Below are positions 1-7,015 of a DNA stretch of 11,589 nucleotides, one piece after another. The position numbers were made by a program, and so were the translations under genes. Each line of letters opens with the position of its first letter. Within the stretch, counting starts at the first letter, position 1. A model generated the notes under the pieces. It had not been told where the DNA came from. It searched no databases and saw only the letters and a program-made list of their open reading frames with translations. This DNA comes from a bacterium (GTDB lineage Bacteria > JAGOBX01): the NCBI GenBank assembly GCA_029551925.1, contig JAKPEO010000125.1, forward strand, positions 1 to 11,589. The letters are read 5' to 3'.

Positions 1-2
1 TA

Positions 3-638
3 ATATTAAGTCACAATCATTATGACCATACAGGCGATTTGAAGAATTTAAATAATTTATTAAATAATAAAATTAATATAATTGCCGGCAATAATTTTTT
101 TATTGAAAAATATAAAAAAATAAATGGCGTCTATAATAAAATTAGTAATGAATTTATTGACAAAAATATCTTTGAAAATAACTATAATTTTTTTTCAGTC
201 AATGATATTTATCAAATTTCACAAAATATTTTTATTGTAAGTTTGAGAAATGGCGAAAGTATTTTAAAGGAATATTTTTATATAAAAAATAATAACAGCG
301 AATTTATACCCGATAATTTTGAAGAAGAAATTGTGCTGGTCTATAAAAAATTAAATGAACTTACCGTATTGACCGGATGCTGTCATACAGGAATAGAGCA
401 TATATGTAATAGATTGAAATCGAATTTTAAGAACTGCATTGTAAAAAATATAATCGGCGGTTTGCACCTTGAAAAAGTAGATGAAGCATATTTTGAAAAA
501 ATTATTCAATATGTTAAAAATAATAATATCAAATTATTTCCCGGACATTGCACAGGCGAACTTAAATTATGGCTGTTGCAAAGTAATATAAAAGAAAATG
601 TAGAAATATTAGAAGTCGGTAAAGATATTAATTTCTGA
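3..638 (+). CDS. MBL-fold metallo-hydrolase, 5'-truncated by the window edge
   Basis: This is the C-terminal 211 codons of a metallo-beta-lactamase-fold protein. The frame is open from the first bases, so the true start lies upstream; the TTG at 39 is not the start because the metal-binding motif precedes it. The HxHxDH motif is encoded at 12-29 (H, H, D, H, followed by TGD). Further likely metal ligands are the His in GCCHTG (384-386), the His in GGLHL (465-467) and the His in FPGHCTG (546-548). This combination (TGC-H-G, GG-H-L, PGHCTG) is characteristic of the COG1237 type, named after 7,8-dihydropterin-6-methyl-4-(beta-D-ribofuranosyl)-aminobenzene-5'-phosphate synthase. Bacterial members often sit beside DIMCB and Mrp genes, as here, and their substrate is generally unknown. 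All metal ligands in view are intact, so the gene looks functional. It is cytosolic; no signal or membrane segment is seen in this part. Confidence 0.88.
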   Translation: MLSHNHYDHTGDLKNLNNLLNNKINIIAGNNFFIEKYKKINGVYNKISNEFIDKNIFENNYNFFSVNDIYQISQNIFIVSLRNGESILKEYFYIKNNNSEFIPDNFEEEIVLVYKKLNELTVLTGCCHTGIEHICNRLKSNFKNCIVKNIIGGLHLEKVDEAYFEKIIQYVKNNNIKLFPGHCTGELKLWLLQSNIKENVEILEVGKDINF

Positions 639-662
639 TTTGAATACGAGGAGGATTTTAAA

Positions 663-722
663 ATGCAAAAAAATAAGAATGAACGATTAGCAGAAGTTGT
701 TAAAATGTTAGAATTAGAATAG
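663..722 (+). pseudogene. Very short ORF with a strong ribosome binding site; probable 5' stub of a broken gene
   Basis: A strong Shine-Dalgarno (GAGGAGG, about 649-655) precedes an ATG at 663, but the frame closes after only 19 codons (MQKNKNERLAEVVKMLELE). The residue pattern is that of an amphipathic N-terminal helix of a normal protein. A good ribosome site feeding such a short frame, followed by more coding-like but shifted sequence (773-960), suggests the start of a gene that has since been broken. A genuine leader peptide is possible but less likely. The parent family is not recognised. Confidence 0.4.
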
Positions 723-772
723 ATTGTTTCATATTTCATATATTGAAATTAAAAATCAATACAAGAAATTAA

Positions 773-960
773 GATGAATGCAAACAAAAAAACATTTATA
801 TTATTGAAGCATCAAAAATACTGCTTGTGAATATATCGAAAACTATAAATTTTTGTTTGACGATAAAAATTATACACATAATAAATTCGGTAGAGGACCG
901 GTGGTTTATAAATTTGGCAATGATCGTTGTAGGGCAGAACAAATGAGTATTAAAACAAAA
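773..960 (+). pseudogene. Unidentified degraded coding remnant with a frameshift
   Basis: Two adjacent reading frames join into one protein-like sequence. Frame 2 from 773 reads DECKQKNIYIIEASK. Around the A-run at 813-817 the sense continues in frame 1 as NTACEYIENYKFLFDD, then GRGPVVYKFGNDRCRAEQMS, to about 950. Each frame alone is stopped (TAA at 770-772 upstream of frame 2, TGA at 805-807 upstream of frame 1), so a one-base indel in the homopolymer is the simplest reading. It may be the same gene as the stub at 663. The family is not recognised. The frame 1 tail overlaps the start of the methyltransferase at 992 without using its frame. Confidence 0.4.
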
Positions 961-991
961 TGCATATTATTTATTTTCTCAGGAAATTTAT

Positions 992-1636
992 ATGAAAACC
1001 GCGACATTTGACAAATTTGCTGATGATTATAACAAATGGTTTATAGAAAATGAATTTGTATATTTAACAGAACTTGAAACTAAACGACATTTTTGCGTAG
1101 ATGCTTCATTAAGTATAGAAATAGGCATAAGCATAACAAAGTTTGCTGAACCGTTAAAAATAAATTATGGATTAGAACCATTTTTTTCAATGATACGAAA
1201 CATTAAAAATATTTTTAATATATCAGTAATAAACGGTATCGCCGAAAATATTCCGTTTAAAAATAATATTTTTAAAACATTTCCGCTTTTAACAACTATA
1301 TATTTTGTCGATGATTCGGAAAAAAACACAGCAGAAACAAAGCGCATATTAAAAATCAACTGGCAAATTATAATTGCTTTTCTTGATAAAGAAAGTCCAT
1401 TAGGAAAAAATTGTCAGAAAAACAAATATAAAAGTAAATTTTACAGCAAAACGCTATTTTATTTTAGTGAAGATATTGCGCGTTTCCTAACAAAACATAA
1501 ATTTGAAGATATTAATATTATCCAAACTGTATTTGGTAATTACAAGGAAATCAAGAATCTTCAAACTAAAAAAAATAGGTTTGGCAAATGTAATTTTATT
1601 ATTATAAAAGTCGAAAAAAATAATTATGAAATTTAA
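992..1636 (+). CDS. Class I SAM-dependent methyltransferase with degenerate SAM-binding motifs (possibly a decaying gene)
   Basis: This 214-residue frame has the layout of a small class I (Rossmann-fold) methyltransferase. There is an N-terminal FDKFADDYNKWF helix, motif I near residues 41-52, an acidic/EP segment (YGLEP, 59-63), the AENIPF segment (about 84-89), TTIYFVDD (101-108), the post-motif III loop near 120-124 and a C-terminal substrate region. Two signature elements are damaged. Motif I reads EIGISIT where the family has E-x-G-x-G-x-G, so two of three glycines are lost. The usual LKPGG loop reads LKINW. The fold is recognisable but SAM binding is doubtful. The substrate is unknown. 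A modest AGGA (981-984) precedes the ATG, and the stop lies 20 bases before the next gene, suggesting co-transcription with it. It may be an early pseudogene or a non-catalytic homologue. Confidence 0.65.
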   Translation: MKTATFDKFADDYNKWFIENEFVYLTELETKRHFCVDASLSIEIGISITKFAEPLKINYGLEPFFSMIRNIKNIFNISVINGIAENIPFKNNIFKTFPLLTTIYFVDDSEKNTAETKRILKINWQIIIAFLDKESPLGKNCQKNKYKSKFYSKTLFYFSEDIARFLTKHKFEDINIIQTVFGNYKEIKNLQTKKNRFGKCNFIIIKVEKNNYEI

Positions 1637-1656
1637 TTTAAAAGGAGCATTTTAAA

Positions 1657-3354
1657 ATGGGAAGATCAAAAAAAATTATTGTAATTGGCGGGTCAGCGGC
1701 CGGGCCAAAGGCAGCTGCTCGCGCTCGGCGTTTAGATGAGAACGCAGAAATTACTATTATCCAAAAAGGAAAATATTTGTCAATGGCATCGTGCGGTTAT
1801 CCGTATTATGTAGGTGGTGTATTTGACGATAGGAATCAGCTTATCAGCACACCGGCAGGCGTAATACGCGACCCCAATTTTTTTTCTAATGCAAAAGCAA
1901 TTAAGGTTTACAATGAAACAGAGGCAATAGACATTGACCGAAAAAATAAAAAAGTAATATGCGTTAATCATAAGGATAACAGTGAATTTGAACTCCAATA
2001 TGATTCATTGATTATAGCGACGGGCTCTTTGCCAAGAATACCGCAATTGACGGGTAAGGATTTAGCCGGGATAACAACATTACAGTCAATGGAAGACGCT
2101 GATTTTTTGCGTAAAATCAGAGATGATAAAAAAATCAAGAAAGCAGTTGTAATAGGTGGCGGGCTTATTGGTATCGAAACTTGTGAAGCTTTACAACTTG
2201 CCGGCATTCAAATAACTGTTATTGAACAGGAATCACAGATTTTAATGTTTCTTGATCCGGAACTTGCTAAATTAATGGAAAATCATATACGCGCAAAAGC
2301 AGCTAATGTAATTACAAATAATGCGGTCGTTGAGTTTCTTGGAGAAAACGGTAAACTTACGGCTGTCAAATTGAAAAATGGCATTGAATTGCCGTGTGAA
2401 CTTGCAGTTGTTGCAATCGGCGTTATTCCAAACACAAAACTCGCGGAAAAAGCCGGCTTAACAATTGGTTCGGCGCGCGGAATAGCAGTAAATGAATTTT
2501 TGCAGACCTCTGACGAAAATATTTACGCGTGCGGTGATTGTATAGAAATTCCAAATCTTTTGACAGGCATCAAAAATAATGCACCGTATGGCGATTTAGC
2601 AAATTTAGAAGGCAGAGTTGCAGGCGGAAATGCGCTTTTCGGAAATGTTCGTAAATTTCCTGGAACAATACACACATGCATATGCAAGGTTTTTGATTAT
2701 TCAGCGGGTTCAACAGGAATGTCAGAATATAAGGCAAAAAAAATGGGATTTGATGTTGAAAGCGTTGTTATTGCCGGATTAGATAAGCCGGGATTTATGA
2801 AAGGCAAACTGCTTATTACAAAAGTAACAGCCGATAAAAAAACAGGTCGTTTGATTGGTTTACAATGCGTTGGCGCGGGCGATGTAAGCAAGCAGATAGC
2901 GCAGGCGGCAATAGCGATTATGGGTAAACTTACAATATCAGATCTTGTTAACGCAGACCTACCGTATGCCCCGCCATTCACGCTGGCAATTGATAATTTC
3001 GTTGCATGCTGCCATACTCTTGAAAATAAAATTAATGGTCTGTTTAAAGGAATTTCATCTTATGAAGTAAATGAGAAAGTAATCAAAAGAGAACCTGTGT
3101 TTTTTCTTGATGTCCGCTCGCCGCAGGAGTTTGAAGAAATGCGACTTGGCATAGGTGAAACGCTGATACCGCTCGGTGCATTGAGAAAACGATTGAATGA
3201 ATTGCCGGAAGATAAAAATAAAGAAATAATTGTATATTGCAAAATTTCGCTACGCGGTTATGAAGCCGCGCGTATTATTCAGGCGCACGGCTGGACTAAT
3301 GTTAAGGTTATGGAAGGCGGAATTATGGCCTGGCCGTTCTATCGGGAAAAATAA
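1657..3354 (+). CDS. FAD-dependent CoA-disulfide reductase-like enzyme with C-terminal rhodanese domain
   Basis: This 565-residue protein belongs to the CoADR-rhodanese branch of pyridine-nucleotide disulfide oxidoreductases. It has an N-terminal FAD-binding motif (VIGGSAAGPKAA, about 9-20) and a single redox cysteine, C46, in SCGYPYYVGG. A second dinucleotide motif (VIGGGLIGIE) lies near 165-176, and the FAD-contacting ACGD near 291-294. A dimerisation domain spans about 335-450 and a rhodanese domain about 475-562. The rhodanese active-site cysteine is C528 in the loop CKISLRG, and LDVRSPQEF is its usual N-terminal signature. Such enzymes reduce CoA disulfides, CoA-persulfide or polysulfide with NAD(P)H, with the rhodanese handling sulfane sulfur; the exact substrate here is inferred. 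AGGAG at 1643-1647 is well placed before the ATG. All visible active-site residues are intact, in contrast to the damaged gene just upstream. It is cytosolic. Confidence 0.9.
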   Translation: MGRSKKIIVIGGSAAGPKAAARARRLDENAEITIIQKGKYLSMASCGYPYYVGGVFDDRNQLISTPAGVIRDPNFFSNAKAIKVYNETEAIDIDRKNKKVICVNHKDNSEFELQYDSLIIATGSLPRIPQLTGKDLAGITTLQSMEDADFLRKIRDDKKIKKAVVIGGGLIGIETCEALQLAGIQITVIEQESQILMFLDPELAKLMENHIRAKAANVITNNAVVEFLGENGKLTAVKLKNGIELPCELAVVAIGVIPNTKLAEKAGLTIGSARGIAVNEFLQTSDENIYACGDCIEIPNLLTGIKNNAPYGDLANLEGRVAGGNALFGNVRKFPGTIHTCICKVFDYSAGSTGMSEYKAKKMGFDVESVVIAGLDKPGFMKGKLLITKVTADKKTGRLIGLQCVGAGDVSKQIAQAAIAIMGKLTISDLVNADLPYAPPFTLAIDNFVACCHTLENKINGLFKGISSYEVNEKVIKREPVFFLDVRSPQEFEEMRLGIGETLIPLGALRKRLNELPEDKNKEIIVYCKISLRGYEAARIIQAHGWTNVKVMEGGIMAWPFYREK

Positions 3355-3701
3355 TTTTTTTTGATTAAACCCGAAGAATGCATTAAAAAATAAAAAATTA
3401 TTGAAAGCAAGTGGTGGATGGAGTTTGAACGATTTTTTATTTTCAGTAAAAAAAGACAACGCATTTTTCGTTTTTTTAGAAGTTTTCTTTTGTTTTTCAG
3501 ATCCAAATTTTATTTGGGCTTCGAAATATTAGAAAACTTCAGAATCCCAGATATTGTTAATGCATTACATTATCCGGGTTAAAGAAATTTTTTTAAGGAA
3601 TTATACTAATGAAAACATTACTTAATTTTCTAATTTTTCTGTCATTTTACTCATTTCGTTTTCGTAAGGAGCAAAAAATTAATTCATAGGATGCGATTTA
3701 A
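3355..3701 (+). other. Gene-poor stretch with two tiny ORFs of uncertain status
   Basis: No recognisable gene lies here. One frame is open from ATG 3418 to TAA 3582 (54 codons) and encodes a very basic, aromatic peptide ending in RIPDIVNALHYPG. It has no convincing ribosome site and may be a remnant. A second frame runs from ATG 3609 to TAG 3689 (26 codons, MKTLLNFLIFLSFYS followed by a basic tail) after AAGGAATT. It resembles a signal-peptide stub of a lost exported protein, but could be chance. Both are close to the broken NifU-like gene at 3702, which fits a decaying interval. No clear terminator follows the rhodanese gene. Confidence 0.35.
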
Positions 3702-3922
3702 ATGGTATATTCTAAAAAATTATTCAAGCATTTTTTTTGTCTTCAAAATGTTGGCGAAATAGAAAACGCAGACGATATCGGTGAAATTAGTTCTGTAAAT
3801 TGCCTAATTTTAAATTCTATTATTCAAATTGTATTGCCGCTTGTATTGCTGCGACGCTATTACTTAGTAATAAAAGACTACATACAGCGCTATTTTTAGA
3901 TGCTGACGTGAATATTGAGTAA
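3702..3922 (+). pseudogene. NifU/IscU-like Fe-S cluster scaffold, frameshifted and truncated
   Basis: The first frame begins MVYSKKLFKHFF and continues QNVGEIENADDIGEI. This is very close to the N-terminus of NifU/IscU-family scaffolds (MVYS...HF.NP.NVGEIE.ADG.GEV). The first cluster cysteine may survive as C34, but the NPVCGD context is lost (SSVNCLI). About 20 codons appear to be missing. The later family segment (F-GC-A-A-I-A...) then reappears in another frame from about 3830 as CIAACIAATLLLSNKR, then LFLDADVN, ending at TAA 3920-3922. The third ligand region (HCS) is absent. Intact homologues are about 120-130 residues and serve as platforms on which Fe-S clusters are built for transfer to apoproteins. 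This copy cannot make such a scaffold. Its place just upstream of the DIMCB and Mrp genes fits a former Fe-S/metal-cluster assembly locus. Confidence 0.75.
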
Positions 3923-3976
3923 TCTTAAAGTTAAAATTATAGTTTTATTTTTTTTTAATATTAGGAGGTTAATAAA

Positions 3977-4333
3977 ATGAAATTAGCGATTAGTTCTTTA
4001 GGCGATAATATAGATTCGCCAATTGACCCAAGATTTGGGAGATGTCAATTTTTGATATTTTTCGATACTGAAACTGAAAAATTCAAAGCAGAAAAAAATG
4101 CGAATATAATGACTCAGGGCGGAGCTGGAATACAAACTTCGCAATTTGTTGTGGATAAAAATGCGGAAGTTGTTATAACAGGTCAGCTTGGACCTAATGC
4201 AATTAAAACATTACACGCTGCCGGTATTAAGACTTTTATCAATGCTTCCGGCACTGTAAAACAAGCCATTGCCGATTATAAAGCAGGAAAACTTTCGGAA
4301 TTAAGTAATTCAACATCTACGGGGCATATATGA
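3977..4333 (+). CDS. NifX/ORP-like DIMCB-domain metal-cluster-binding protein
   Basis: A 118-residue single-domain protein of the dinitrogenase iron-molybdenum cofactor family (DIMCB; NifX, NifY, NifB C-terminus, Orange protein). Recognition rests on the N-terminal strand MKLAISSLGDN, the segment SPIDPRFGRCQFLIFFD (residues 15-31), the GGAGIQTSQF loop (about 49-58) and AEVVITGQLGPNA, followed by an AAGIKTF strand. Related small proteins bind pre-formed Fe-Mo or Mo-Cu sulfide clusters; which metal is bound here cannot be read from sequence. A textbook AGGAGG at 3963-3968 precedes the ATG by 8 bases. The protein ends shortly after the domain with a Ser/Thr-rich tail. It lies 96 bases before the Mrp-DIMCB fusion, which carries a second copy of the domain, so the two probably act in one complex. 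It is cytosolic. Confidence 0.88.
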   Translation: MKLAISSLGDNIDSPIDPRFGRCQFLIFFDTETEKFKAEKNANIMTQGGAGIQTSQFVVDKNAEVVITGQLGPNAIKTLHAAGIKTFINASGTVKQAIADYKAGKLSELSNSTSTGHI

Positions 4334-4429
4334 TAAAAGTTGTAAAAATGATTAATTGCCGATTGCCAGTTAAAAATTAAACTTTATGAAAATTATTTTT
4401 ATATTATAAGTTACAGGAGAAAAATTAGT

Positions 4430-5635
4430 ATGGAAAATGAACAGGATTTAGAACGCGAACTGCAGGCGATAAGATTAAAAGAAAACTTGCAGCGAATTAA
4501 AAACAAGATTGTAATTTTAAGCGGAAAAGGCGGAGTAGGAAAAAGCACTGTTGCTGCATCGCTCGCAACTAAATTATCTTTAATGGGATATAAAACAGGT
4601 CTGATGGACGTTGATTTGCACGGGCCAAGTATTCCAACAATGTTTGGAGTTAAACAAAACAAATTGGTTACAAAAGACAGTTTATTTATTCCAATTCAGA
4701 TTAGCGAAAATTTGAAACTGATGTCAGTGGAATTTTTTCTTCAAGACACAGATGCGCCTTTGATTTGGCGCGGCCCTATGAAAATAGGTATTATTCGGCA
4801 GTTTATATCAGAGGCGCATTGGGGCGACCTTGATTTTCTAATTATTGATTCTCCTCCGGGAACAGGCGATGAACCGTTAACTGTTGCTCAGGATATTACA
4901 GGCGCTAAATGTGTAATCGTTACAACTCCGCAGGAAATAGCATTATCAGATGTCAGAAAATCTATAGAATTCTGTCATAAGCTAAATATGCCTATTCTTG
5001 GAATTATTGAAAATTTCGGATTTATTCAATGCCCGCATTGTTTAGAAAAAATTGATATTTTTAAAGGCAGTGGCGCAGATGCTCTTTATTTAAAATTTGG
5101 AATTGAAACACTTGGCAGAATTCCAATTATTCCAGAAGCCGCCGAAAAAATGGATTCAGGTAAAATAATTGATTTATTAAAAGAAAAATCTACAATTTAC
5201 AGCGATATTTTTTCAATAATTGTAAGTAAAATTTTAGAGAAAAATAATTTTAAAGGAGATGAATTAAAAATGAAAGTAGGTATGGTTATTTTAGAAAACA
5301 AAGGTATGGCCAGCAAAATCAGCGAGCATTTCGGACAATGCGAAAATTTTTTAATTGCTGAAATTGAAAATCAGAAATTAAAAAGTTTTAAAGTATATAA
5401 AAATGATGTTGTTCATGGCGGTGGCGGCTGCAAAGCTGTTGACGAAATTCTAAAATATGGAATCGAATATGTAATAGCCGGTGGAATGGGTGGCGGCGCG
5501 CAAATGAAATTCCATAATGCAGGTGTTAAAATTTTTGGATTTACCGGAACAGCGCAGGAAGCGCTTGACAGTTTTTTGAAAAACGAACTTAGCGGTCTTT
5601 CCGCGTGCAAAGAACACGGCGGCGAATGTCATTAA
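4430..5635 (+). CDS. Mrp/NBP35 P-loop ATPase fused to a C-terminal DIMCB domain (MrpORP-type architecture)
   Basis: This 401-residue protein has an N-terminal Mrp/NBP35 ATPase (about 25-265). It carries the deviant Walker A GKGGVGKST (32-40, with signature Lys33), MDVDLHGPSIP, the Walker B-like IDSPPGTGDE, and the cluster-binding pair C201-P-H-C204. Mrp/ApbC proteins carry and transfer Fe-S clusters as dimers. Residues 281-401 form a DIMCB domain (KVGMVILENKG, HFGQCENF, a GGGGC loop, then YVIAGGMGGGAQMKFHNAG) ending in a Cys/His-rich tail (ACKEHGGECH). The same two-domain order is known as MrpORP in Desulfovibrio, where the ORP part binds a Mo-Cu sulfide cluster; equivalence here is inferred. 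AGGAGA at 4415-4420 serves the ATG at 4430. An internal Shine-Dalgarno and in-frame ATG at residue 281 mark the exact domain boundary. Confidence 0.9.
   Translation: MENEQDLERELQAIRLKENLQRIKNKIVILSGKGGVGKSTVAASLATKLSLMGYKTGLMDVDLHGPSIPTMFGVKQNKLVTKDSLFIPIQISENLKLMSVEFFLQDTDAPLIWRGPMKIGIIRQFISEAHWGDLDFLIIDSPPGTGDEPLTVAQDITGAKCVIVTTPQEIALSDVRKSIEFCHKLNMPILGIIENFGFIQCPHCLEKIDIFKGSGADALYLKFGIETLGRIPIIPEAAEKMDSGKIIDLLKEKSTIYSDIFSIIVSKILEKNNFKGDELKMKVGMVILENKGMASKISEHFGQCENFLIAEIENQKLKSFKVYKNDVVHGGGGCKAVDEILKYGIEYVIAGGMGGGAQMKFHNAGVKIFGFTGTAQEALDSFLKNELSGLSACKEHGGECH
5252..5272 (+). promoter_or_regulatory. Internal ribosome binding site and in-frame ATG inside the Mrp-DIMCB gene
   Basis: AAAGGAG at 5252-5258 is followed 11 bases later by ATG at 5270, in the same frame as the upstream ATPase domain and at the first residue of the DIMCB domain. 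The sequence after the ATG (MKVGMVILENKG) looks like the natural N-terminus of a stand-alone NifX/ORP protein. The layout suggests either internal translation initiation giving free DIMCB protein as well as the fusion, or a recent gene fusion by loss of a stop codon that preserved the old start site. Confidence 0.55.
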
Positions 5636-5692
5636 TTTTATTTTTTTATATTTTTTTTTGTGGGTGAGAACTGTATAATGGACTGAAATAGT

Positions 5693-5882
5693 AATATTGT
5701 CAAGTTGCCACTTTCGCCACTTTAATATTGATCACAAAAGGCAGATTTGTAAATATTGTAAAATTTTGCATCATCAGACAATATAAAATGTAATAATATG
5801 GATCAAGGAAAATGAAAGTAAAAAATAAAATGAGCAAATAGAAATTTTGCCAAAGTTGCGAAAGTAGCAATTTGACGATATT
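5693..5882. mobile_element. 190-bp inverted-repeat element (MITE-like or decayed IS)
   Basis: The segment at 5693-5723 is the reverse complement of 5852-5882 at 27 of 31 positions, giving long imperfect terminal inverted repeats around 128 bases of unique AT-rich DNA. With a 2-base gap the pairing can be extended outward by about 5 more bases on each side. One frame across the left part reads DHKRQICKYCKI, which resembles the end of the zinc ribbon of IS1-type InsA proteins, but no full transposase is present. No clean target-site duplication is visible next to either end. It may be a miniature element mobilised in trans or a deletion derivative of an IS. Confidence 0.55.
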
Positions 5883-6048
5883 CTGCTATTGCGTTATTAG
5901 GGCATTTATTATAATCCGAGATACTATCATAACTCGCAACTATATCAAATCGTTAAAGAAAAACTTTCTGGGTAAATTCAAGGGACAGTCTGCCAACCTC
6001 CAACTTGAAACTTGCCAAAAAAGAAATATTTTTAAATAATGTATAGAT
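5883..6048. other. Non-coding stretch between IS remnants
   Basis: No gene is supported here; all frames are interrupted. The motif GGGACAGTCTGCC (about 5981-5993), shortly before the Y1 transposase remnant at 6049, looks like the left flank of that former element. The rest is unassigned AT-rich DNA. Confidence 0.35.
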
Positions 6049-6165
6049 ATGGCAAGACAAGCGAAATATGATTATTTCGGGCGTATCATCATATAATGAA
6101 CAGAGGTTTCAAGGGCGAATAGTTATTTTTTGATGAAGAAGATTATAAATATTATATATATCGAT
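6049..6165 (+). pseudogene. N-terminal remnant of an IS200-like / REP-associated (Y1) transposase
   Basis: The ATG at 6049 begins MARQAKYDYFGRIII, matching the typical opening of REP-associated tyrosine transposases (MARKPR-EYYGA-YHVI). The frame stops at once with TAA. After shifts, the next family segment is still readable: NEQRFQGR and then FDEEDYKYY at about 6129-6155 (family: RGN-R-IF-DEEDY-F). The HUH motif, catalytic tyrosine and C-terminal two-thirds are absent. The remnant abuts the IS91-like fragment, so one element may have been interrupted by the other. Confidence 0.55.
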
Positions 6166-6177
6166 GTTGGATTTTGA

Positions 6178-6831
6178 CAGACCATCCCTAACGTCTTCCA
6201 AAAAGAATTTACAAACTTTCGGCTTAAATATCCGAATGGCTTTAACTTTCACATTTCCGAGCCAGAGAAAAATAATTTTGAACAAAGCAGAAAATATATT
6301 CTCGAAAATATTGGAAAATATATGGTTCGCACGCCGCTGTCTGAAGCAAAAATAATTGAATACGATAAAATCAAAAAAACAGTTACTATTCATTACAAAC
6401 AATACGAATTTGATCACGAAGGCAAGCTTGCGCGTTTAGAGGAATTTGGTTTTGAAACGATAAACTGCCTCGAACTACTCGCGCGTTTGAGTCTTCATAT
6501 TCTGCAACCGTATAGACATAAGGTAAAATACTATGGCGCATATTCAACGCGTTTTCGCGGCGCATTTAAAGCTGCCGGCAATAAACCAAATAATAACACT
6601 CTAAATATTGACCGCTTAGCCGCAAAGCAAACTTGGGCTCAATTAATCTTCAAGGTCTATCAAGATAATCCGCTCAAGTGTCCTGAATGTGGCGCTAAAC
6701 TAAAACTGTCAGAACTCATTGCGCCAAAAGACGCGCGCCGCCGACGCCGTATCAAACTCAAAACTCAATACACAAGCAAAAACGGCTTTCTGATTAAAGA
6801 GCAATATCAGGAATATTGCAATACTTCATAA
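6178..6831 (+). pseudogene. IS91-like (Y2) transposase, C-terminal half only
   Basis: The frame is open from just after a TGA at 6175-6177 to TAA 6829-6831 (217 codons) and lacks the N-terminal half of the roughly 400-residue family. The upstream part (KYPNGFNFHISEP, then KYILENIGKYMVRTPLSEAKI) corresponds to the Y2 region, with two candidate catalytic tyrosines in YILENIGKY. The rest fits the C-terminus of IS91/Y2 transposases: VTIHYKQYEFD, LLARLSLHILQPYRHKVKYYGAYS, WAQLIFKVYQDNPLKCPECG and a basic tail. The longest homologues also carry an HUH motif, which is missing here. Its GC content looks higher than that of its neighbours, consistent with acquisition. An ATG at 6322 exists but is probably not a genuine start. 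Family knowledge says such enzymes drive rolling-circle transposition from the element's 3' end. Confidence 0.78.
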
Positions 6832-6977
6832 TTTAATTTCTTATCATAGAATTTTTTTACATTTTCTCTGTAATCAGTATTTTATTCTTATTTATTCTCA
6901 TAAAAATCACAGATGATTCTCTGTGCATTTGACAAATTTTCTGATTACTTATTTTTCAATTCATCTATTTTTTCCGT

Positions 6978-7011
6978 TTTTTTTGCCTATTGCCGACAAT
7001 AGGCAAAAAAA
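6978..7011. terminator. Strong hairpin with T- and A-run flanks at the IS end, copy 1
   Basis: A perfect 15-bp stem (7 T/A pairs plus GCCTATTG / CAATAGGC) encloses a CCGA loop. The A-run downstream on + and T-run upstream make it a possible bidirectional rho-independent terminator. Subterminal hairpins at the 3' end are also typical of IS91-family origins (oriIS), so it may serve transposition instead or as well. Confidence 0.65.
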
Positions 7012-7015
7012 CAAA

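Noticed and set aside
5639-5659. T-runs after the Mrp-DIMCB gene as a rho-independent terminator
   Set aside because: There is no GC-bearing stem directly before the T-runs, so a terminator is not supported there; the nearby inverted-repeat element may play that part.
6109-6417. A 102-codon minus-strand open frame over the IS remnants
   Set aside because: It is antisense to the IS91-like transposase frame, has low-complexity Phe/Ile-rich sequence and no ribosome site or recognisable domain.
6908-6925. Small hairpin CACAGA/TCTGTG in IS end copy 1
   Set aside because: The pairing is broken in copy 2 (TCTGCG) without a compensating change, so it is unlikely to be a conserved functional structure.
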